A stretch of 43,342 bases of DNA from contig JAPLMD010000004.1 in NCBI GenBank assembly GCA_026387235.1, positions 1-43,342 on the forward strand, in the 5' to 3' direction. This document shows positions 1 to 7,108 of this stretch, piece by piece (the stretch's first letter is position 1; the number at the start of each line of letters is the position of its first letter). Source of the DNA: Candidatus Omnitrophota bacterium. GTDB taxonomy: Bacteria > Omnitrophota > Gorgyraeia > Gorgyraeales > Gorgyraeaceae. A program made the position numbers and the translations under genes. Under the pieces are notes generated by a model. It was not told the origin of the DNA and did no database searches. It saw nothing but the letters and a program-made list of their open reading frames with translations.

Positions 1-3000
1 AAACCGAAGGCCGGTATTTATCCACAGGTCACATCAAGCGGTTCCAAGCTTCTCTTTGGGACCTCTAATAACTACGCGGCTGGCATTACGAACACTGCAC
101 TTTTGATCGACCAAAACGGCAACGTCGGCATCGGGACGACGGCACCGGGCGAGAAATTGGAAGTAGTCGGGAATATTATTTCCAAAGGAACGTCCTGGAC
201 CATCCGCGTCTCTAATGCTGACAATGCTTGGTTGCGTTCCGTCACCTACGGCAACGGCTTGTTCGTAGCAGTGAGCGATAGCCCAGGCACCAGCGCCATG
301 ACTTCACCCGATGGTATTAATTGGACCGCTCGCACCACTCCTAATGGGGGCTGGTTCCACGTCACCTACGGCAACGGCATGTTTGTAGCCACAGGCTACA
401 ACAACAATAACATCATGAGTTCTCCCGACGGCATTAATTGGACCGCTCGCACCACATCCGTTGCCGGTTCGTGGCCTTCTGTCACCTACGGCAACGGCTT
501 GTTTGTGGCCGTGGGTAGAGATGCCACTACAAACGGCGTTATTACTTCTCCTGACGGTATTACCTGGACCGGCCGTACTAGTGCCGCAGCTATTGATTAT
601 GAAGACGTCACCTACGGCAACGGCCTGTTTGTGGCGGTGGCCATCACTGGCACTGGCAACCGGGTTATGACTTCTCCTGACGGCATTACCTGGACCAGCC
701 GTACTAGTGCCTCAGACAACAACTGGTGGTCCGTTACCTACGGCAATGGCCTGTTCGTAGCGGTGGCCTACAGTGGCACTGGCAACCGGGTTATGACTTC
801 TCCTGACGGTATTACCTGGACCAGCCGTACTAGTGCCGCAGACAACGACTGGCGGTGCGTTACCTACGGCGACGGCTTGTTCGTGGCTACGGCCGAAAGC
901 GGCACTGGCAACCGGGTAATGACTTCGCCGGATGGCATCAACTGGACCATTCGCACCTCTGCTGCTGATAATAATTGGCGCTCTGTCGTTTATGGTAATG
1001 GTATGTTTGTGGCAGTAGGTCACGGCAACGGCACCACTCACGTGATGACCTCTGGTAAAACAGAGATTACCACCTTTGCGCCCAACAATACCTATCAAGG
1101 CGGAATGAACATCTTCGGCAACGTCGGCATCGGGACGACAGCACCTGCTCAAAAATTGGATGTTGCAGGAAGCGTACTGCAGAAACAACTGGCACTGCCG
1201 CCTTTGGTGGGTTCCTATGATACTGCAGACACGCATAACGCTTTTTATTTCCAGGTTGTTGGCAAATATGCCTATATTGTTATGAGCGACGGCGGCATAG
1301 CTGCAAGCAAAAAGGATATGGTTATTCTGGATGTATCTAATCCTGCTTCGCCTATTTTAGTGGGCAGCCTGGATGACGATACTAATTTTTATCAGCCTAG
1401 CTGCATACAGGTGGTTGGTAAGTATGCATATGTGACAAACAGGCATGATAACACTGTGCCTGGCAAGAAGAATTTTATTGTCATTGATGTTTCTAACCCT
1501 GCAGCGCCTACTGTGGTAGGCGGCATTGATGATGATGTGAACCTTTATAATGCTTTTCCTTTTGCCATATCAGGCAAATACGCCTATGTGGGAAACTATC
1601 AATACGGCGCTAATAAAGTAGGCTTTACTGTTATTGATATCTCTAATCCTATTACGCCTGTTATAGTAGGCACTCTTTTAGATAATACAGACCTGTATGC
1701 GCCTATTCTTACCCTTAAGGTCGTAGGCAAATATGTCTATGTGGCAAATGATGCATGGGCCAGCGGCAACTCTAGCATAACCATTATTGATGTTTCCAAT
1801 CCTTCAGCGCCTTCCAAAGCCGGCAGGATTGGCGGCAATCAGGCTCTGACTCAGCCGCGATATTTTGAAATAGCAGGTAAATATCTCTACACAACTCTCG
1901 CTACCACAAGTGCAGCCAACAATAAACTTACTGTTCTTGATATCTCAAACCCTGCTTCGCCCTCTGTTGCAGCGGGTATTACAGACAATGTCAACCTGTA
2001 TAACGCCCGCGGCTTGGCTATGGCAGGCAAATATCTCTTTGTGGGTAGTAATACTAGGCAGGCAGGCACAGCGAACTTTACTGTTATTGATATTTCTAAT
2101 CCTCTTTCGCCAACAGTGGTGTGCGCCGCTCAAAATGACACTACTTATGGCAGGCCTCAACACATGCAGGTGGTGGGAAAATACCTTTATACAGCATTTG
2201 GCGATACTGGCGAGCCTGACTTCAGGATTTATGACATCTCAGGCCTTGATGCGCCTTCAGCTTCAATTGGCAATATTGCCACCAATGCCATCAATGTTGA
2301 GGGAGATGCCATTGTCAATAATAACCTTTATGTCAAGAGCGGCCTTAATGTCGGGCCATCTGGAGCCATGTTTAACGGCCCGATTTCTGTTCAAAGCACT
2401 ACGTCGCCTTCATTTTTTGCCGGCAACGTCGGCATCGGGACCACAGCGCCAACTACCAAGCTTTCCATCGTGCACAACAGTTCAAACCCTATAGACTTTT
2501 ACGATGGTAGCAGCGTGTTGGCAGGCAATATTTTCATGGCCGGCGGCACTTCCCGTCAGCTTGGATTCAACATGCCCGGCGCGACCGGAGCAAGTAGTAC
2601 TGGTGATAATTGGACATTGTTGCGTTATGGAGATGCGGCGAATAAGATATTTTTGGGAGATACTGGCAGCGTGTCGTGGATACAATCCAAACATAGTTTG
2701 TACTTTAAACCCGACAGTTCAAATGCTCCCAACTCCACTTTAATCCCGACGATGGTTATTACTAACGCCGGCACTGCCAACGGCAACGTCGGCATCGGGA
2801 CCACGGATCCGACTGCGAAACTCCACGTAGGAGGCACATCAGGCGTTGATGGCATAAGGTTTCCAGATGGTACATTGCAGACCACAGCAGGCGGCGGCGG
2901 AGGTGGCCAGTGGACCACTTCAGGAAATAATATCTATAATGCCAACTCCGGCAACGTCGGCATCGGCACCACAGCACCGGTGACGAAGTTGCAGGTTAAC

Positions 3001-6000
3001 AGTAAGGTTACTGATGATAATGCCTATTCCTATGACTCGAATTCCACATATCTGATTCATCAAACCGCAACTTCTACCACAGTACTAAATGACCCCAAGA
3101 CAGTTTTGTTGCTTGCTCGACAAGGTACGGGCGGACAAGCCTACGGAGCAGCAGCAGCATTTAATCTGTCCAGATATGAAAATAACGGCGTGAATTCAAG
3201 AACTCGTTTGGATATTTCATTGGCAAATGCGTCATTTGATGTTACCAGTAATAATGTAATGACATTGTTATCAAGCGGCTACGTCGGCATCGGGACTACG
3301 AATCCGCCAGACAAATTCAGCGTGCTGGGCGATGTGAATATATCGAGCTATGGCTACGCTGGAAACGGCAGGGCAACTTTATGGCTGGGAGCGCTTCCCA
3401 GCACTTGGGACAATTCTTTAGTTACTGATGACGCTACTGGCAGGCTGGATTTTATGAAGGATAATGGTAACGGCGTTGCCTCGATGACTATTTTGCAAAG
3501 CGGCAACGTCGGCATCGGGACGACAGCGCCTCTCGGACGGCTCCATGTCGCGGATTCCGCGTGGACAAATACCGTGCTTCTCGAGAGATCAGGGTTCACC
3601 ACTGACACATTTGCCACTGCCGTTAGGGTATTGGCAACAAAGACCTCAAACATGGGTGATGGATTCGGACCTGTAATTAATTTTACAATTCAAGACGACG
3701 CTGCAGCGATTAATACCATTGGCGATTTTGGCGTGATACGGGATGGCAACGATCAGTCGGGCGCCTTTGTTTGGAATACTCGCACGGTGGGCACAATCAA
3801 TGAACGTATGAGAATTACAAATACAGGCAACGTCGGCATCGGGACGACAGCGCCAACATCGCAGTTACATCTTTACAGGTCAGCTCTTAATACTAATACT
3901 TACATAAATACTGCTGATGGTGTAATTTCGGCAACAGAAGATGGAGCGGCCCGTCCTAACAACTTTATACATATGTATGATAATTGGGGCTCTGCGGACT
4001 TTGCTATTAAAAAATACGATGTTAATATCGTGGCTTTCTTTGCTGGTGCTGGAGATGATTTATATCTTGGAGCTAACGATACTCCCTATCTTAATATCAA
4101 AGCCGGTGGCAACGTCGGCATCGGGACGACGGCACCGGTGGGCGCTCTCGAAGTTAATAGCAATACCAATCCACAGGCTGTAATCCGGCAATATTTTGAT
4201 ACTGGTAGTGCAGACTTATGGTTGAAGGGTAGTCTCAATAGCGCGGGTTGGAAATTAGTCGCGCAAGGAGCTAATTATGCCACCAGTCCGAACGCGTTGT
4301 CATTTAGGTATAACGATAGCTCCAAAATACTGTTTGATTCCAGCGGCAACGTCGGCATCGGGACGACGGCACCCTTTCGCTTATTAGACCTTAATAATAC
4401 TACAGGGATATCACAGGCTCACATCACGAAAAATGGAACTGACGATGGGGGCTATATCACTTCTATTGGCGCATCTAACTTTTTCCTTTCTGGCGGGACT
4501 GCGTATGATGCCAGTGGCACTAATTGGACGGCCAAGAATGCAAGTGCGAGCATACTTGGAGCAAACGAGGGTGCAGTGAAGTTTTATACTGATACCGGAC
4601 TGACGCCCGGGGTTTCATACGCTCCAAGTTTGAGAATGACTATTGACAACGCAGGCAACGTCGGCATCGGAACGACGGCGCCCGGCAGGCAACTGGAAAT
4701 CTATAGCGCCAGCAACGCTAATATGCGTATTTATAGTAATACTGCAGGGTCAACCGGCGCAGGAATCTTCTTCCGCAACAACGGAAGTACCGCCGGTAGC
4801 AGGAACTTTTGGGTGGGAGTCGGGAACGATACGGCCTTAAGATTCAGACTGTATTCTGACAATGACGCGACTTTCTCTGATTTGATGTACTTGACCTCTA
4901 CCGGCAGCGTAGGCATCAATACTACTGCCCCGGAGGCAAAGCTTGAAGTAGCAGGCACGCTAAAGATTGCTGGCGCAGGGGACGCGAATATTGCTAATGA
5001 TTTATATTTTGAGAACATCACATCTTCGAATATAAAATCCTATGGCCCCTTGATGATCCAGTCAGGCAATTCAAATTCAAACTATGACCTGACCCTAAAA
5101 GGTACAGGCTCAGGGACAGTTTATGTGGATGGCCCATTAAGGCTTTCACAGATTTCAGCGCCGAGCCCTACCACAGATAAACTCTACAACGTAGCCGGGA
5201 GCTTATATTGGAACGGCACTGCTCTCGGCTCTGGCGGCTCAAGCCAGTGGACTGGCACAAATCCTATTTATTATACGGCCGGCAACGTCGGCATCGGGAC
5301 GACGGCGCCGATTGATAAACTTCATGTTACTGGAGGAGATGTGAGGATAGGCTCGCCTACTGTAAGTAATGCTTCTGGTTCCCCTGATTTATTTGTGCAG
5401 GGAAATCTTGAGGTTGATGCCACAGGTTATTTTGATACCAATCTTATTGTGGCGGGCAACGTCGGCATCGGTTCTACAAGCCCTCAAGCCACACTTGACT
5501 TAGGAACAGGCACAGGTCGTAGACTGTATATTTATAACAGCGGTACGGTAAGGGCAGGTTTTGGAATAGATTTAGTCAGCGGTCCGCGTGAACTTAGCAT
5601 ATTCCATCCTACTGCTGGAACGGATGGCTTTATCGCCTTCGGCTCTCAAACCGACGGGACTACTACTTTTACGGAACGGATGCGCTTAACTGGAGCCGGC
5701 TACGTCGGCATCGGCACTAACGCTCCGCTGTCTCCTCTCTATATATCAACAACCAATGATGCCTATACTAATCTGGCAAATGTTGCGAACTATTCCACAG
5801 TTTTTAAGCTACAGACAACATCTACAGGCGTAGGTCAAGGTATTGCCTGGTCAGCTGGAACAAACCCGAATGTTGGTGCTGCTATGGTTTTTAAGAGAAC
5901 TGATTTGTATAGCAAGGGACAACTTGAATTCTATACAAAACAATCTAATGTAGATGCGGTTGCGCCTTCGTTGGTTATGGTTCTGAGCGACGCCGGCAGC

Positions 6001-6708
6001 GTCGGCATTGGAGAAACGACAATTGCCACTGGCAAGCTGGCCGTAAGTGGCACCAATGGGTATGCTGAGTCTGGAATAAACTTAAAGGTTGTCGCTAGAT
6101 TCAGTGGGGACGCGAATAATGCGATTGTCCTGAATTCTACCTCGGCAAATAGCAGCGGTTACAACAGAGGTTTTGAATGGAGTTATACAGGTGATGATTT
6201 TGGCATCAGCCGATTCGCTTCTAATGGTACTGGATCTCGTATTAATGATTTTTTCATAAGTACCACCGGCAACGTAGGCATCGGGGCGACAAGTCCAGTC
6301 TATAAGTTGCAGGTCGCAGGCTCATTTGCAGCAACGTATAAGAACTTTGAAATCACTCATCCTCTGGATCCGAATAAGATCCTGACGCATAGTTCTATTG
6401 AAGGCCCTGAGCATGCAGTGTATTATAGGGGAGAGGCTCAGCTTGTGAATAGCGAAGCAGTAATAACTTTGCCGGATTATTTTGAGGCTCTTACAAGGAA
6501 GGAAAACAGGACTGTTCAACTTACGCCAATCAAAGGTTTTTCTCTGCTCTATGTATCTGAAGAGGTGATGGAGGGTAAATTTAAGGTTCGCGCCGCAGAT
6601 GGTGGCAACCCTTCGCAGAGGTTCTACTGGGAAGTGAAGGCTGTAAGAGCTGATATACCGGAGTTGGTGGCGGAGAAGGAAAAGCCAAAGAAAGAAAAGA
6701 ATAAGTAA
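1..6708 (+). CDS. Giant repetitive secreted/fibre-like protein, truncated at the 5' window edge: BNR/kelch-like propeller repeats, LVIVD repeats, then many GNVGIGTTAP repeats and a C-terminal 'HPLDPNKIL.H..IEGPEHAVYYRGEA' domain
   Basis: Frame 1 is open from base 1 (KPKAGIYPQVTSSGSKLLFGTSNNYAAGITNTALLIDQNGNVGIGTT...), so the listed start at 103 (TTG) is internal. Repeat motifs are visible in the translation; stop at 6706-6708. Confidence 0.9.
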   Translation, partial: KPKAGIYPQVTSSGSKLLFGTSNNYAAGITNTALLIDQNGNVGIGTTAPGEKLEVVGNIISKGTSWTIRVSNADNAWLRSVTYGNGLFVAVSDSPGTSAMTSPDGINWTARTTPNGGWFHVTYGNGMFVATGYNNNNIMSSPDGINWTARTTSVAGSWPSVTYGNGLFVAVGRDATTNGVITSPDGITWTGRTSAAAIDYEDVTYGNGLFVAVAITGTGNRVMTSPDGITWTSRTSASDNNWWSVTYGNGLFVAVAYSGTGNRVMTSPDGITWTSRTSAADNDWRCVTYGDGLFVATAESGTGNRVMTSPDGINWTIRTSAADNNWRSVVYGNGMFVAVGHGNGTTHVMTSGKTEITTFAPNNTYQGGMNIFGNVGIGTTAPAQKLDVAGSVLQKQLALPPLVGSYDTADTHNAFYFQVVGKYAYIVMSDGGIAASKKDMVILDVSNPASPILVGSLDDDTNFYQPSCIQVVGKYAYVTNRHDNTVPGKKNFIVIDVSNPAAPTVVGGIDDDVNLYNAFPFAISGKYAYVGNYQYGANKVGFTVIDISNPITPVIVGTLLDNTDLYAPILTLKVVGKYVYVANDAWASGNSSITIIDVSNPSAPSKAGRIGGNQALTQPRYFEIAGKYLYTTLATTSAANNKLTVLDISNPASPSVAAGITDNVNLYNARGLAMAGKYLFVGSNTRQAGTANFTVIDISNPLSPTVVCAAQNDTTYGRPQHMQVVGKYLYTAFGDTGEPDFRIYDISGLDAPSASIGNIATNAINVEGDAIVNNNLYVKSGLNVGPSGAMFNGPISVQSTTSPSFFAGNVGIGTTAPTTKLSIVHNSSNPIDFYDGSSVLAGNIFMAGGTSRQLGFNMPGATGASSTGDNWTLLRYGDAANKIFLGDTGSVSWIQSKHSLYFKPDSSNAPNSTLIPTMVITNAGTANGNVGIGTTDPTAKLHVGGTSGVDGIRFPDGTLQTTAGGGGGGQWTTSGNNIYNANSGNVGIGTTAPVTKLQVNSKVTDDNAYSYDSNSTYLIHQTATSTTVLNDPKTVLLLARQGTGGQAYGAAAAFNLSRYENNGVNSRTRLDISLANASFDVTSNNVMTLLSSGYVGIGTTNPPDKFSVLGDVNISSYGYAGNGRATLWLGALPSTWDNSLVTDDATGRLDFMKDNGNGVASMTILQSGNVGIGTTAPLGRLHVADSAWTNTVLLERSGFTTDTFATAVRVLATKTSNMGDGFGPVINFTIQDDAAAINTIGDFGVIRDGNDQSGAFVWNTRTVGTINERMRITNTGNVGIGTTAPTSQLHLYRSALNTNTYINTADGVISATEDGAARPNNFIHMYDNWGSADFAIKKYDVNIVAFFAGAGDDLYLGANDTPYLNIKAGGNVGIGTTAPVGALEVNSNTNPQAVIRQYFDTGSADLWLKGSLNSAGWKLVAQGANYATSPNALSFRYNDSSKILFDSSGNVGIGTTAPFRLLDLNNTTGISQAHITKNGTDDGGYITSIGASNFFLSGGTAYDASGTNWTAKNASASILGANEGAVKFYTDTGLTPGVSYAPSLRMTIDNAGNVGIGTTAPGRQLEIYSASNANMRIYSNTAGSTGAGIFFRNNGSTAGSRNFWVGVGNDTALRFRLYSDNDATFSDLMYLTSTGSVGINTTAPEAKLEVAGTLKIAGAGDANIANDLYFENITSSNIKSYGPLMIQSGNSNSNYDLTLKGTGSGTVYVDGPLRLSQISAPSPTTDKLYNVAGSLYWNGTALGSGGSSQWTGTNPIYYTAGNVGIGTTAPIDKLHVTGGDVRIGSPTVSNASGSPDLFVQGNLEVDATGYFDTNLIVAGNVGIGSTSPQATLDLGTGTGRRLYIYNSGTVRAGFGIDLVSGPRELSIFHPTAGTDGFIAFGSQTDGTTTFTERMRLTGAGYVGIGTNAPLSPLYISTTNDAYTNLANVANYSTVFKLQTTSTGVGQGIAWSAGTNPNVGAAMVFKRTDLYSKGQLEFYTKQSNVDAVAPSLVMVLSDAGSVGIGETTIATGKLAVSGTNGYAESGINLKVVARFSGDANNAIVLNSTSANSSGYNRGFEWSYTGDDFGISRFASNGTGSRINDFFISTTGNVGIGATSPVYKLQVAGSFAATYKNFEITHPLDPNKILTHSSIEGPEHAVYYRGEAQLVNSEAVITLPDYFEALTRKENRTVQLTPIKGFSLLYVSEEVMEGKFKVRAADGGNPSQRFYWEVKAVRADIPELVAEKEKPKKEKNK
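241..1050 (+). repeat. Seven ~120-126 bp tandem units encoding SVTYGNGLFVAV...VMTSPDGITWTSRTSA (BNR/kelch-like propeller blades)
   Basis: GT(C/T)(A/G)(C/T)(C/T)TA(C/T)GG(C/T) unit starts at 241, 361, 481, 607, 733, 859 and 985; the middle units are nearly identical at DNA level. Confidence 0.85.
1190..2260 (+). repeat. LVIVD-type repeats (VVGKYAYV....F.VIDVSNP..P..VG)
   Basis: Repeated 'VGKYAYV...IDVSNPAAPTVVGGIDDD' motif about every 40-44 aa, characteristic of the LVIVD beta-propeller family. Confidence 0.8.
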
Positions 6709-6743
6709 TTATAGACGTATGTTATTATGACAAAAAGGTAAAA

Positions 6744-6775
6744 GTCATTGCGAGGCCGTAGGCCGAAGCAATCTC
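6744..6775 (+). repeat. REP-like imperfect palindrome, left copy
   Basis: ATTGC/GCAAT outer arms and GGCC-GTA-GGCC inner hairpin. Confidence 0.75.
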
Positions 6776-6776
6776 T

Positions 6777-7067
6777 ATGTATAAACAATATTATGTATAC
6801 ATAATGACAAATAAAAACAATACAGTTCTTTATACGGGTGTGACAAATGATTTGGTGAGGAGAGTATATGAGCATAAAGAAAAGTTAGTGCCTGGATTTA
6901 CAAAGAAATATAATATTACGAAGTTAGTTTACTATGAGGCCTGTGAAAATGTAGAACAGGCAATATTAAGAGAAAAGAAAATTAAAGGCGGTTCCAGGGC
7001 TAAAAAGATGATATTGATAAATGGGATGAATAAAGAGCGGAAAGATTTGTACGAGGATATAATATGA
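6777..7067 (+). CDS. Single-domain GIY-YIG endonuclease (YhbQ/UPF0213-like)
   Basis: MYKQYYVYIMTNKNNTVLYTGVTNDLVRRVYEHK...EQAILREKKIKG: YVYI/YTG motif pair, conserved Arg and His, catalytic-type Glu. Confidence 0.9.
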   Translation: MYKQYYVYIMTNKNNTVLYTGVTNDLVRRVYEHKEKLVPGFTKKYNITKLVYYEACENVEQAILREKKIKGGSRAKKMILINGMNKERKDLYEDII

Positions 7068-7093
7068 GATTGCTTCGCTTCGCTCGCAATGAC
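7066..7093 (-). repeat. REP-like imperfect palindrome, right (inverted) copy
   Basis: Reverse complement GTCATTGCGAGCGAAGCGAAGCAATCTC matches the ends of the left copy. Confidence 0.75.
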
Positions 7094-7108
7094 ATGCTGG
7101 AGGGCTGT

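Larger units (their letters stand above)
118..6297 (+). repeat. 17 dispersed in-frame copies of a ~30-bp repeat, GGCAACGTCGGCATCGGGACGACGGCACCG (GNVGIGTTAP)
   Basis: Copies start at 118, 1117, 2422, 2782, 2950, 3277, 3502, 3826, 4108, 4345, 4654, 4903, 5281, 5455, 5698, 5995 and 6268, all in frame 1. Confidence 0.9.
6744..7093 (+). mobile_element. Candidate mini mobile element: GIY-YIG nuclease ORF bounded by inverted REP-like repeats
   Basis: Left repeat GTCATTGCGAGGCCGTAGGCCGAAGCAATCTC (6744-6775); right repeat GAGATTGCTTCGCTTCGCTCGCAATGAC (7066-7093), whose reverse complement is GTCATTGCGAGCGAAGCGAAGCAATCTC. The two share both 11-bp ends. The ORF starts 2 nt after the left repeat and its stop overlaps the right repeat. 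Confidence 0.6.

Noticed and set aside
712-1236. 174-aa minus-strand ORF
   Set aside because: Antisense to the well-supported repeat-rich CDS; composition mirrors the repeat, no domain, no RBS.
1910-2494. 194-aa plus-strand ORF in an alternative frame
   Set aside because: Lies wholly within the giant CDS in another frame; low-complexity Leu-rich translation typical of an out-of-frame shadow ORF.
118-6297. CRISPR array interpretation of the 30-bp regularly repeated sequence
   Set aside because: Spacings are long and irregular (168-1305 bp), and copies are in frame within one ORF and encode a known peptide motif.
118-6297. Diversity-generating retroelement target
   Set aside because: No reverse transcriptase, template repeat or adenine-biased variation seen in the window.
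1-6708. Prophage tail-fibre region
   Set aside because: Fibre-like motifs exist, but no phage structural, packaging, lysis or integrase genes are visible nearby; neighbouring genes are cellular.
6744-7093. Target-site duplication around the GIY-YIG unit
   Set aside because: Flanks (..AGGTAAAA and ATGCTGGAGG..) show no convincing direct repeat, so no transposon-style TSD is claimed.
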